Shown: positions 27,785 through 36,831 of the stretch, one piece after another
Layout of the letters: each line of letters starts with the position of its first letter
Position numbering within the stretch: position 1 is the first letter of the stretch
Source: Siminovitchia fortis
Lineage (GTDB): Bacteria > Bacillota > Bacilli > Bacillales > Bacillaceae_C
Assembly (NCBI RefSeq): GCF_003605365.2
Contig: NZ_QYTU02000002.1
Span: 1-64,000, forward strand
Length of the DNA: 64,000 nucleotides
Direction of reading: 5' to 3'
Made by a program: the position numbers and the translations under genes
The notes under the pieces: model-generated
What the model was told of the DNA's origin: nothing
The model's input: the letters and a program-made list of their open reading frames with translations, nothing else
Databases searched by the model: none

Positions 27785-29053
27785 TCAACGTTTCACATAT
27801 TTCCATCTAACGTTTTTATTTTTTCTACCCTTACCATATCCATCATAGAAGTGCTGTAATCGATGGTTCCTTATAACTTGTAGGCTTGAATGTTTGTAAC
27901 TTGCCCCCTTTCTAGCTTCATAACTCCTTTTATGAGCTAACTCGTATCCTATTGGAACGCGAATATTTTTTCTTTTTCCGTTTTTTATGTGCCTTTTTTC
28001 ATTCCGAATCCAACCTCTTACATGCTTCGGCTGTTTAGGGTCATTTATCAATGACCTCAACTTTGCTTGTTTTCCTTGCCTACCAGTGCCCTTTGCAAAC
28101 CTATAGACTTTCTTCGCACCCTTAAACACTTTCCCTGGGCCAAAGTTGGAAGCGGCTGCCCCTGCAACACCTTTCCATCCTTTCCCAGCTCTATAAGCCT
28201 TATATCCATCATAAGCCGCAAAACCGGCATTCACCGCTAACCAGAACCATTTTCCATCAGGATCGACCATCATTATGGGGTTGTTATTGGCATACGTATA
28301 ACCATTTTGCGTCAGGATATCGTCGTCATCACCGGGATCCGGGTCCATTGACAGGAAGACGCCATGTGTTGGATGGTAGTAACGAGCCATCAAGTAGTAA
28401 AGTCCGGTCTCCTCATCATATTGATAGCCTGCATAGCGGAATGGATTTTCCAGTGTAATCCCGGTCCTTTTTACCTCCAAAGGGTTGCCACAACTGTCAT
28501 AAGAGTAGCTGGCGATAACGTTACCTGATTGGTCCGTTAAGGCGATGACATCGCCGCGCGGGTTGTAATGATAATAATAGGTCGCAGTGACTGTATTCCC
28601 ACTGTGTTTGTTCATGGCCAGCAATTGGCCGTCGGCGCTGTAGACATAAGAACGCTGGACCTGGTCATTGGCATTCGTTTCATACAGGACGTTCAGGCTA
28701 TCACCGTCATAGATGTAATTGGTGATGGTGCCATTTACCTTCTTTTGGATTCTTCGGCCGTCATCATCATATTTGTATTCTGCAAAAGGGGAGCTTTCTC
28801 CTTTTTTCGTGACGGATACGAGTTGGTCGGCCGCATTCCATTGATAGGTGAACTTCCCATCTTCCAACCGGTTCCCGTTTTGATCGTATTTGATGGTTTC
28901 GTTCCCGTAAGAAGTCAGCTGGTTGAGCATGTTGTAAGTCGACGTAACGGCTGCCTGGCTGCCGATCTTTTGATAAATCCGGTTGCCGAATCCGTCGTAC
29001 TTGTATTCATTAACGGAACCGTCTTTCTTTGTCTCACGGACAAGCTGGTCCAT
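27785..29053 (-). CDS. RHS core with C-terminal polymorphic toxin domain
   Basis: 422-residue open frame. Residues 1-200 are YD repeats (YKYDGFGNR, YKYDDDGRRIQK), 203-270 the RHS-associated core (RYAGYQYDEETGLYYLMARY, then PIMMVDPDGKW), 271-330 a hydrophobic linker, and 333-422 the toxin tip. The tip has His at 374, 388, 397 and 401 in GYELAHKRSYEA, YKHSSLQ and NHRLQH, which resembles the 'polymorphic toxin type 8' nuclease domain as I remember it. The ATG at 29053 lacks a clear ribosome binding site: this is the 3' part of a longer gene broken upstream by frameshifts. The adjoining immunity gene is intact. Confidence 0.8.
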   Translation of the reverse strand: MDQLVRETKKDGSVNEYKYDGFGNRIYQKIGSQAAVTSTYNMLNQLTSYGNETIKYDQNGNRLEDGKFTYQWNAADQLVSVTKKGESSPFAEYKYDDDGRRIQKKVNGTITNYIYDGDSLNVLYETNANDQVQRSYVYSADGQLLAMNKHSGNTVTATYYYHYNPRGDVIALTDQSGNVIASYSYDSCGNPLEVKRTGITLENPFRYAGYQYDEETGLYYLMARYYHPTHGVFLSMDPDPGDDDDILTQNGYTYANNNPIMMVDPDGKWFWLAVNAGFAAYDGYKAYRAGKGWKGVAGAAASNFGPGKVFKGAKKVYRFAKGTGRQGKQAKLRSLINDPKQPKHVRGWIRNEKRHIKNGKRKNIRVPIGYELAHKRSYEARKGASYKHSSLQVIRNHRLQHFYDGYGKGRKNKNVRWKYVKR

Positions 29054-30694
29054 ATGGTCGTACGTGTATGTTTCTTTCTTCCCGTCATTATAAAGAATTT
29101 CCGTTCGGTTCCCGTTGGCATCATAGGTGTATTTTTATGACGGTCGTCATGGCTCCGGTTGACGTGTCCACTTTGTTTGTGGACATGGAGATGACCTGTC
29201 CGGCCGGGTCATAGACATAGGTGGTGCCGACTCCGTTGGCGGGGAGTAGGTTGTCACATTGCCCAACTCGTCATAGTCGAGCCGGAATGTTTGGCCGTTA
29301 TTTTTTACGACCGTATTTTGTTCGAGTTTATTATACTCATAGCTCATCGTTTGAGCCGTTCCCTTGTGCGAGAAACTTGTGGACTCCAGCTTGTCGGAGT
29401 TGGCCGGATATTTCCAGGATACCGTCTCAAGGATGGCATCATTCTTTTTGATTGTCTGGTTCGTCATCCGGTTCTTCGTATCAAATGCCTGCTCTTTTTT
29501 CAGTTGATTAAGAGAGTCGGCAATCAATGTTTCGTTACCGTTTTTATCTTTGACAAATTCAAAGGCCAGGCTGTTGTTATAGTAGATTTTATCGATGCGA
29601 TCCGCGTTGTCATACGTGTTTTTAATGATTTGCCCGTTTGGCAGAATCGTCTGTACCAAATTATCGTTATCGTCATATTGATAACTGGTCTTGTGATTCA
29701 ATGGATCGGTGACCGATGTCACTTTATTGTCTTCGTCATATTGATAGGTGAAAGTTTGTCTTTTTTCGCCGGCACTGATGGTTTTCGCGGTATTGTTTCC
29801 GTTTTTGTCATAGTCGTAGGAAACGACCGACGCATTAGGGAGGCTGAGCGTCTTTAATCGATTATTGGCATCATACGCATAGGTTTTCTTATTGCCTTTT
29901 GGATCCGTTTCCTCCAGCAGATTTCCGACTTCATCATATTTCTTCTGTGTTTTGCGGTTGAGGACATCCGTCAATGCCTCGGCATAGTTTTTCTTTGCAT
30001 CATACACAGCCGAAGAGAGGATGTTTCCTTCGATCAGCCGGATCGAATCAAACCATACGGTACCTGCATTATTCCCCTTAAAAGTCGGATAGATTTCAAC
30101 TGATTGTACCGCCTTTGAGGGATTGATATAAATGGCCGAGCGGTTCCACTCCTGTGTGCCGATCGGGAACATGGCCTGTTTATCTTCTGACGTTCCATCC
30201 GCATACACAATCTTTGCCCATAATGAATAATCTTTGTTCGGCCCATTGTCCACCGTGTTCGTTACTTTGCTGCTTCTTGACATCCCTGTAACGGTAAACG
30301 GCTTGGGAGATTCAATGGCTTGATTGATGTTAAACACTTATTTGTATTAAATGCCGTCCTGGGCAGTTGTTCGGGTCATTTTAAGGGATGTCTTTCCATC
30401 GTAAGCATTTGCCTGATCCACTGTGGCTGTACCGCTTGTTTTCGTCCAACTCGTTAATCCATTCTCAAAGCTGCTGTTTCCGATCGGATTATAAGGGGAT
30501 GAGACATCCGCTTTTTCCAATTGGATGCGGTCAAACCATGCTTCTCCTGAAGAAGTTGGACTGTTGTGGTCGATTTCCAAATATAGCCGCACGTTATTGA
30601 CATTGGACGCCGTTTTGAAGGTCACTTGCAGCAAAATTATTTGATAATAAACGATGTATTTTCCCTCGATAGTAAGGATACTTGGAGGAAACAC
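29054..30694 (-). pseudogene. 5' part of a broken RHS/WapA-like gene
   Basis: Upstream portion of the same RHS gene. From 30694: a carbohydrate-binding-like domain (LYLEIDHNSPTSSGEAWFDR, NSSFENGLTSWTKT), a second similar domain (VWFDSIRLIEG), then YD repeats (YDEVGNLLEETDPKGNKKTY). In-frame stops lie at 30337-30349, and single-base losses near 29238 and 29137 shift the frame. The N-terminal signal and wall-binding domains expected of WapA are missing, so the gene is truncated at about 30640, next to yitK. Confidence 0.8.
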
Positions 30695-30760
30695 TTTTTC
30701 CTTATTGTCCTGCCCTCCCCTTTCACCTATAATGAAGGAAAAGCGGTCCGGAGGTAGATT

Positions 30761-31252
30761 ATGGCAAAGGAAAATTCATTTGACATCGTATCCAAGGTTG
30801 ACCTTTCCGAGGTGACCAACGCGATTAATATTGCAATGAAAGAGATAAAGAACCGATTTGACTTTAAAGGGAGCAAAAGTGATATCACTTTGGAGAATGA
30901 TGAGCTTGTACTCATTTCTGACGATGAATTTAAATTGTCGCAAGTGAAGGATGTTTTGCTTGGAAAATTGATCAAGCGTGATGTCCCTGTAAAGAATATC
31001 CAATACGGCAAAATCGAAAGCGCCCTAGGAGGCACCGTTCGCCAACGCGGCAAACTCGTTCAGGGCATTGATAAGGAAAATGCCAAGAAAATCAATACAA
31101 TCATTAAAGAAAGCCGGCTAAAGGTAAAAAGCCAAATCCAGGATGACCAAATACGGGTTACCGGAAAAAACAGGGATGATCTGCAGCAAATCATCAGTGC
31201 CATCCGCTCTGCAGACCTGCCGATCGATGTACAGTTCATCAACTATAGATAA
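30761..31252 (+). CDS. yitK: YajQ family nucleotide-binding protein (YitK)
   Basis: 163 residues of the UPF0234/YajQ family: [17 protein letters not shown] start, RFDFKGSK near 30, and the end [11 protein letters not shown]. Two ferredoxin-like RNA-binding-type folds. Some members bind cyclic di-GMP or tRNA; the role in Bacillus is not known. ATG at 30761 with CGGAGG upstream. It begins about 65 bases after the edge of the RHS remnant. Confidence 0.95.
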   Translation: MAKENSFDIVSKVDLSEVTNAINIAMKEIKNRFDFKGSKSDITLENDELVLISDDEFKLSQVKDVLLGKLIKRDVPVKNIQYGKIESALGGTVRQRGKLVQGIDKENAKKINTIIKESRLKVKSQIQDDQIRVTGKNRDDLQQIISAIRSADLPIDVQFINYR

Positions 31253-31269
31253 ATCAAATTGAATATTTC

Positions 31270-31315
31270 ATATGCGAATGGGTAAATGATACATGTATCC
31301 ATTCGCATTTTTTAT
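31270..31315 (+). terminator. Terminator after yitK
   Basis: ATGCGAATGG / CCATTCGCAT stem with a 22-base loop that itself pairs in part, followed by TTTTTT. Confidence 0.85.
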
Positions 31316-31340
31316 GCAATAGATCAAGGAGGGGCTACGC

Positions 31341-32204
31341 ATGAGCGAAAACAAAAAGCAAACGATGCCCGAGCAGGTCCAGAATCATCAGCCCGGCATA
31401 GAGTCGGAAATGGATCCTGTTCCCAAATCCGTTGATCCGGGATACCGGGGAAGCGGAAAGCTCGACGGAAAAGCGGCGATTATCACCGGAGGAGACAGCG
31501 GGATAGGAAAAGCTGTTGCCATCTATTTTGCCAAAGAAGGGGCAGATGTTGCCATCAGCTATTTGGAAGAGGACCAAGATGCGAAAAACACAAAAAAACT
31601 CATTGAAGACGAAGGAAGAAAATGCCTGCTTATACGCGGTGATGTCGGTGATGAAGCCCATTGCCGGCGGATCGTAAAACAGGTGATCGACGAATTTGGA
31701 AAAATAGATATACTTGTCAACAATGCGGGCGAACAGCATCCGAAAGAGAGCCTTCTCGAAATAACGGATGAACAACTGCAAAAAACCTTTAGAACAAATG
31801 TGTTCTCGATGTTCTACTTGACAAAGGCCGCTCTCCCTCATCTGAAACAGGGAAGCAGCATCATCAATACCGCATCCATTACAGCCTATAAGGGCAGCCC
31901 GGGTTTGATCGATTATTCGGCGACTAAAGGTGCCATCGTATCATTCACCCGCTCTCTTTCGGCATCCTTGGCAACGAAAGGAATCCGTGTGAACGGGGTA
32001 GCGCCGGGACCGATTTGGACACCCCTGATCCCATCGACTTTTTCAGCGGAGCATGTCGGGACGTTCGGTTCAACCCAGCCGATGAAAAGGCCTGGGCAGC
32101 CGCATGAACTGGCACCGGCTTATGTTTATCTGGCCTCAAATGACGCAAGCTACGTGTCGGGGCAAATGATCCATGTAAATGGCGGAGAAGTGCTTAATGG
32201 TTGA
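31341..32204 (+). CDS. SDR family oxidoreductase (YhxD/YhdF-like)
   Basis: 287 residues. After a 40-residue Gln/Pro-rich N-terminal extension (QTMPEQVQNHQPGIES) typical of the 'glucose/ribitol dehydrogenase homolog' group, the Rossmann motif TGGDSGIGKAVA is near 50, NNAG near 127, Ser in NTASIT near 177 and YSATK near 193. In B. subtilis, YhdF and YhxD of this group are general stress proteins. Ribosome binding site AAGGAGGGG. The substrate cannot be read from sequence. Confidence 0.92.
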   Translation: MSENKKQTMPEQVQNHQPGIESEMDPVPKSVDPGYRGSGKLDGKAAIITGGDSGIGKAVAIYFAKEGADVAISYLEEDQDAKNTKKLIEDEGRKCLLIRGDVGDEAHCRRIVKQVIDEFGKIDILVNNAGEQHPKESLLEITDEQLQKTFRTNVFSMFYLTKAALPHLKQGSSIINTASITAYKGSPGLIDYSATKGAIVSFTRSLSASLATKGIRVNGVAPGPIWTPLIPSTFSAEHVGTFGSTQPMKRPGQPHELAPAYVYLASNDASYVSGQMIHVNGGEVLNG

Positions 32205-32256
32205 GAACAAAATTATCCACATTAAAGCATTCCATAGTACGCTTAATATTCATAAA

Positions 32257-32283
32257 GAAGCTGCCGAAAATTCGGCAGCTCAG
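32257..32283. terminator. Hairpin between SDR and GH13-like genes
   Basis: Perfect inverted repeat AGCTGCCGAA / TTCGGCAGCT between two convergent genes. T tracts are weak on both sides, but it is the only terminator candidate. Confidence 0.65.
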
Positions 32284-32285
32284 CT

Positions 32286-33806
32286 TTACTCATATGGATT
32301 TCGCTTTTTCCCTCTTTTCCAGGCAAAATACATAAAGAGGCCAAAGACGATAAATACGGCAAAAATCGAAAAGATGAACGGCACATTGTAACCTGCCTTA
32401 TCAGCAAGCTTGTACACTTCCATCATTTCCCTGTCTACAACGATTTTATAGTTACCGTTCTCGCTTTTTACCAGATCAGAGGCAAACAATCCCCGCAGCT
32501 CTTTATCATTCTCAATTTTTTCTGACGGGATCACTACGGTCTGGTCCTTCGTCGTATTATTAATGGCGACTACAACCGTTTCACCCTCATATTCCCTCTT
32601 AAAAACAAGCATCCCGTCTTTCTCATATAAAAGCTCCATATCCCCGCGGCTAAGCGCCTTCTGTTCCTGCCTGATTATCCCTACACGGCCGATAAATTCC
32701 ATCAATTCCTCATCGGCCCGAAAATTCATCACCGGGACATTGTCAGGAGGCAAGTCCCCGTTCACCGCAATTTCGGTACCGTAGAAAACGACCGGGACTT
32801 CCGGCTGTGTATACAGATAAAAAAGTGCAAGCTTCCACCGGGCTCCAGGGTATTGTTTTTTGTCCACCATATCTTTGGTATACCTGGTTGAGTTTCGGTC
32901 GTCGAAAAGGGCTCCCAAAGATTGAGGGTCAGGATAGACTGCACTATTCTTTTCCCATACATCCATCAATGACTTTGAAGATACATCTATAATGGAATAG
33001 GAATCTCTTAAAGGCTTGGTCAAGGCCGAATCAACGACGCCGGCAATTCCCGCTTCCTGGTACTTTTTCAAGTCTTCAGTGCCTTCGCTAGCTGTCCCGG
33101 TTAAGTAAAAGTGATCATTTTGCTCTTTTACGGCAGCAGAGAAGTCTTCCCAAAATTCAATTGGCGCCTGGTCAATTCCTGACAGGCTGAAGCCGTCAAC
33201 TCCTGTTTCTCCGATCCACCATTTGGCTGCATCGATCAGATACCGTTGGACTTCCCTGTTATTCAGGTCAAGCTGCGGCAGTCCATTCAGCCATTTATTA
33301 TCCGAATCCATGGCTTCTGTTTTGAACCAATCCTTCTTGGATGGATCTTTTGTCCATGGATGGTTCTGTCCCACATGAGTCGTCACAAATTCAAACATGA
33401 TCTTCATATCTTTGTTGTGAGCTTCATTCACAAGCTCCCTTAACTCGTCAACCGTTCCGAAGTGAGGATCTGTCTCATAGAAGTCGTTGACCCATTCCCC
33501 GTGAAAACCATTTTCCTCATTTTTAAAAACAGGTGACAGCATGATTGTCGTAAATCCCATATCTTTCAAGTAATCCAATTTCTGGATGATGCCCCTGAAA
33601 TCTCCGCCCTGGAATTTATTGGCCGGGTCGGAAAGGTCGACTCCCTCATCATTGCTGTTATCCCCATTATTAAATCGGTCCACCATAAGTGAATACACGA
33701 TTTCATCTTCCCACAATCGTTCTTCTTTTTTGTCGGCACTTGCTGAAAAGGCGGCGGAAAAAAGAAGAAACGGAATCAGCAGGAAAACCAGACTCTTTTT
33801 GCTCAA
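32286..33806 (-). CDS. Membrane-anchored GH13 alpha-amylase homolog lacking catalytic residues
   Basis: 506 residues: signal peptide 1-24, GH13 barrel about 30-390 (VYSLMVDRFNNGD, FQGGDFRGI, GLPQLDLNN), C-terminal beta domain 390-465, a transmembrane helix at about 475-496 and a basic tail. The four GH13 motifs are present by position but changed: FEFVTTH (138-144) for DxVxNH; DGFSLS (204-209) puts Ser 209 at the nucleophile Asp and Ser 207 at the Arg; LTGTA (235-239) has Thr 238 for the acid/base Glu; FDDRN (301-305) has Asn 305 and Arg 304 for Asp and His. The rest is well conserved, so I infer an exported, anchored pseudoenzyme. Confidence 0.88.
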   Translation of the reverse strand: MSKKSLVFLLIPFLLFSAAFSASADKKEERLWEDEIVYSLMVDRFNNGDNSNDEGVDLSDPANKFQGGDFRGIIQKLDYLKDMGFTTIMLSPVFKNEENGFHGEWVNDFYETDPHFGTVDELRELVNEAHNKDMKIMFEFVTTHVGQNHPWTKDPSKKDWFKTEAMDSDNKWLNGLPQLDLNNREVQRYLIDAAKWWIGETGVDGFSLSGIDQAPIEFWEDFSAAVKEQNDHFYLTGTASEGTEDLKKYQEAGIAGVVDSALTKPLRDSYSIIDVSSKSLMDVWEKNSAVYPDPQSLGALFDDRNSTRYTKDMVDKKQYPGARWKLALFYLYTQPEVPVVFYGTEIAVNGDLPPDNVPVMNFRADEELMEFIGRVGIIRQEQKALSRGDMELLYEKDGMLVFKREYEGETVVVAINNTTKDQTVVIPSEKIENDKELRGLFASDLVKSENGNYKIVVDREMMEVYKLADKAGYNVPFIFSIFAVFIVFGLFMYFAWKRGKKRNPYE

Positions 33807-33872
33807 AACCGTAACCTCCCTATAACATCTACGCCTTTAAGATTAGCCTTTTCACCCGCCTCCGTCAATTTT

Positions 33873-34202
33873 ATGCATCGAGACAATGCGTTTTTTTACC
33901 GCTTTGCAGAACGCCTGGCTTCAAGCAGTTCTTCAATCAGTACCTCTGAAAGTAGAAAGAGAGACTCAAAATGTATTGACTCTTCGTACCAACCGCTAAA
34001 TGAGCTTTATAGTCGTACCAAAAGACACTTTTCCCCTCTGCAAGATGCCTATATTCGAGGACAAAGATACTCTCTGCAAACAATTCACACCATGGAAGCC
34101 ATCCGTTCGTGGCTGAATGAAATGTTAGATGAGGATCCTTTTACCGGAATAGAGCTTGTACTGGATGAAAAAGAGAGAATTATTGCGGTTATTGACAAAT
34201 AA
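33873..34202 (+). CDS. Hypothetical protein with Ser-rich N-terminus
   Basis: 109 residues: a Ser-rich segment (ASSSSSISTSES) then a more ordered part, LNELYSRTKRHFSPLQDAYI and IRSWLNEMLDEDPFTGIELV, ending in a strand-like ERIIAVIDK. No ribosome binding site is obvious before the ATG, so the true start may lie further in. I do not recognise a family. It is between the divergent GH13-like gene and a convergent VWA lipoprotein. Confidence 0.55.
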   Translation: MHRDNAFFYRFAERLASSSSSISTSESRKRDSKCIDSSYQPLNELYSRTKRHFSPLQDAYIRGQRYSLQTIHTMEAIRSWLNEMLDEDPFTGIELVLDEKERIIAVIDK

Positions 34203-34258
34203 ATGAAGGGGGTGTCCGAAAAGTAAAAATGATTTCTGCGCACCCCCTTCCCTGTATT
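34203..34258. terminator. Bidirectional terminator
   Basis: GAAGGGGGTG near 34205 pairs with CACCCCCTTC near 34240; T-rich on both outer sides. Lies between the convergent small gene and the VWA lipoprotein gene. Confidence 0.75.
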
Positions 34259-34262
34259 CTTT

Positions 34263-35699
34263 TTATTTTTGTGAATTCCGGATTTTATTCATCCGCTCGC
34301 TCCACTCATTCACCCGATGAATGACTGCTTGGCGGTCCGCCTCCAGCTCATCGTGCTTTTTGGTCTCCATGTCTTTTGATATTTCTAATGATAAATCTGC
34401 TTTCTTTTCAATTAGCTTCTTAATTTCTTCGTATATTTCAGGAGAGATCATTCCTTCTCCCCGGATACTATCCAGAGCAGAGTAATAGCGGTTTTTCTCA
34501 GCCACGCCGGCGTTATAAATACGGCTTTTCAGGCTGTTCACAGCCGTTAATGAATCATAGGATTGACCCCAATGCTTGATTAATTCATTCGATTTGCTCA
34601 TTACCTCCAAAAAGGATGGAACCCATTTTTTCTCAATGGATCCGTTTAATTCTTCAATCGTTTTGGCAGAAATATATTCCCCGTTGCCGGCGGCTGCCAC
34701 TTTTTTGAGGGAGCTTTCCCCGGAAGTATCTACATCAAAGCCGATTATATTGACAGCCCTTCTCTTGTCTTCATCAGCAAATGCTTTTGCTTCCGCCGAC
34801 GGATCGCCATTGCATGTTTCCGCACCATCGCTGATAATATACAAAGTGACCGGTTGTTTTAAACCTGACATGTTCTCCCTTGCTTTTTTAATCGCATTCG
34901 CAATTGGTGTCCATCCCTTTGCTTCTACACCATCAACCGCTTCAGTGAATTTCTTTGGATCAAAAGGCTGTAGCGGATACACCTCATCAATGGTTGTACA
35001 GGACAATTCCTTATCCTCGTCATTTTGCGTTCCGGCATGCCCATAAACAATGAGAGAAACATCATGCGTCCCGCCGATTGTATTGGCAAACCGGGTGGCC
35101 GCTGACTTTGCCACGTCCATTTTCTGTTTTCCTTCAATATCAAGCAGCATGCTTGAGCTGGCATCAAGAAGAATTAATACTTTGCCGGGATCCCCCTGCC
35201 CCTTGTGGCTTTCCAGTTCCTCGGGTTCTGGCAAATAAGGTTCATACCAATCCATTTTATAATCTTCCAGCTCTTTAATCGCACGCCCAAAAGCTGAACT
35301 TCCAATATAGTATTGCATGGCCTTAAAGATCGTTTCCGGATCCTGTACCGTTCCTGTAACTTCTCCCAGCTTATCCAAAAGCTCTTCCTTATAGTCACCA
35401 AGACCGATTTTCGGCCACATATTGGTTTCTTCTTCAAAAGGAATATCATTCGTCAAGATTCCTCCAGGCTGGGCGGCTAATTCTTCCTTTGTTTCAGGAA
35501 TCTTTATTCTTTCAAGTTCGGAAAGGTCCATTTCCGATGCTTTCCTATTTTCTCCTTCACCCGGCTTTTCCTCTTCAGCAAGAGAGCTTTCAGAAGAATC
35601 CGGACGCGCCGCCGGTTTTGTTTCATCCTCAACTTTTTTGCCGGAGCATCCCCCAACCAGGATAATCATAGTATAAAGCAGAAGCCATTTCCGTAACAT
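34263..35699 (-). CDS. VWA-domain lipoprotein
   Basis: 478 residues. Lipobox VGGC with Cys at 18, an acidic low-complexity linker (about 20-70), and a von Willebrand A domain from about 172 to 360 with the MIDAS motif DASSS at 179-183, VYGHAGT and SDGAETC as further metal-site loops. A helical, charged C-terminal region (about 370-478) follows. It should sit on the outer face of the membrane and bind a protein partner through a divalent cation. B. subtilis YwmC/YwmD are distant relatives. The partner is unknown. Confidence 0.88.
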   Translation of the reverse strand: MLRKWLLLYTMIILVGGCSGKKVEDETKPAARPDSSESSLAEEEKPGEGENRKASEMDLSELERIKIPETKEELAAQPGGILTNDIPFEEETNMWPKIGLGDYKEELLDKLGEVTGTVQDPETIFKAMQYYIGSSAFGRAIKELEDYKMDWYEPYLPEPEELESHKGQGDPGKVLILLDASSSMLLDIEGKQKMDVAKSAATRFANTIGGTHDVSLIVYGHAGTQNDEDKELSCTTIDEVYPLQPFDPKKFTEAVDGVEAKGWTPIANAIKKARENMSGLKQPVTLYIISDGAETCNGDPSAEAKAFADEDKRRAVNIIGFDVDTSGESSLKKVAAAGNGEYISAKTIEELNGSIEKKWVPSFLEVMSKSNELIKHWGQSYDSLTAVNSLKSRIYNAGVAEKNRYYSALDSIRGEGMISPEIYEEIKKLIEKKADLSLEISKDMETKKHDELEADRQAVIHRVNEWSERMNKIRNSQK

Positions 35700-35889
35700 G
35701 GATTTCCCCTTCCTGTTCCTTCATCTTATTTCATCCATATTAGCAAGTCTGCATATGCTTTTCTAGGACCTTTTGTCGTATTTTACGAACGACTGGCAGA
35801 AGGCCCGGTATTTCAATGCCGAGATGAATGCCAGTAGCATAGATTTAAAAAAGAAATCGGTCCTTGCATTTATTTTTTAAATATTATAT

Positions 35890-36262
35890 TATTAATACAC
35901 AGAACGTGAGTTCGAAAGATATAACCTTTGTCGTGATGAAACCCACGAAAGATAGGCATATCTCCTGTCGCAAGACAGTGGATGCAAATGTCTATTGGTG
36001 TTGTATAGGTCAAACACCGGATGCGTACGTTAAATTGTGAGAGCCGACCGCAAGGGAAGCCTCGAGCGAGTCCCTCGTTCGACAGAACGATTTGTGCGCG
36101 AACGTCGTGTGGAAAAGCTCCAGTCCGCAGCCAGAACCTCATCCGGAAAGGGAAAAGCACAAAGTACACACGCGCCATTGCGATTTACCGCAATGGAACC
36201 GTGACCCTTTAGGGTCCGGGAACCTCCCCATTTCAATGGGGAGAGGTTTCAGTGAGGAAGAA
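35890..36262 (+). ncRNA. Probable structured RNA or RNA-bearing mobile-element end
   Basis: A dense series of perfect stems: CTGTC-GCAA-GACAG (35965-35978, GNRA loop), GGTGTT/AACACC (35997-36018), TCGAGCGAG/CTCGTTCGA (36062-36082), CCATTGCG/CGCAATGG (36175-36196), GACCC/GGGTC (36203-36216), and AACCTCCCCAT/ATGGGGAGAGGTT (36221-36248). GC content is above that of the flanks and no protein frame is convincing. The ladder of hairpins ending in AGGTTTCA resembles the right end of IS200/IS605 (TnpB) elements or a HEARO/IscB-type omega RNA left without its gene; a group intron relic is another option. The strand is inferred from the order of the hairpins. Confidence 0.5.
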
Positions 36263-36296
36263 TATTTAAATGCTGAAGTTTTTTTGATTTCCATAT

Positions 36297-36782
36297 CAGA
36301 ACAAAGGCGTAAGCGCCTGTTTAGCGACGTACAGACTGGAGCGCTTAAGACGAGATAAAGGATAAGGAAAGGCGGAGAGTGCCTGCTTATCGGCGCAAAG
36401 CTAGACGAGCGCTGAAGAAGGCGTAGTTTGCCTTCAGCAGCGATTGGCTTAATCCTTGCGCCGATGGCTCTCGCAGCCGGACAGCACGCGCAGCGGAGCG
36501 GAGCGATGTTGACTTATCGTAGGAAAGCTACTACTTGAAATGGCCTCGTGTGATGCTTCCTTGAGTTGGGGTCGTGCAGCTTTGCGACGAGGTGAGCCAA
36601 ACATCCTCGAATAAGCTACGCCGCAGGAGCACACCAGGCGTGAAGTCTGCTAGTCGATAGGCGCTGGCCCCCTTAAAGCGCCACGTCCTGTGGCGCCGGC
36701 GACACTAGGACCTCCTGTCCGTCGGAGCCGGACGCAGCACTAATTGACAAATAAGTTACTAACAACCTGAGCATTTTATAAT
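36297..36782 (+). repeat. Composite dispersed repeat
   Basis: Starts GAACAAAGGCGTAAGCGCCT, contains the block shared with 10.47 kb (GGCGCAAAGCTAGACGAGCG..CAGCGATTGGC), then GATGTTGACTTATCGT, GTCTGCTAGTCGATAGGCGC, and a 110-base tail from GCGCCACGTCCTGTGGCGCC to AGCATTTTATAATTT. The tail is nearly identical to 40535-40645. It is a mosaic of modules seen separately elsewhere in the window. Confidence 0.85.
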
Positions 36783-36831
36783 TTCCTAAACAACAAAAAA
36801 ACCGCTGATCATCAACGGTTTTTTCCAATTT

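Larger units (their letters stand above)
35700..36831. other. 1.1-kb region without a protein gene
   Basis: 35700-35880 is plain AT-rich sequence containing the lipoprotein promoter region. 35890-36262 is a hairpin-rich probable structured RNA. 36297-36782 is a composite repeat. 36790-36825 holds the hairpin AAAACCG.TGATCATCA.CGGTTTTT near the end of yisL. The short open frames here lack ribosome binding sites and protein-like composition. Confidence 0.7.

Noticed and set aside
36021-36358. Two overlapping plus-strand frames in the structured region
   Set aside because: Arg/Pro/Ser-rich translation through strong hairpins with no ribosome binding site; explained better by RNA structure.
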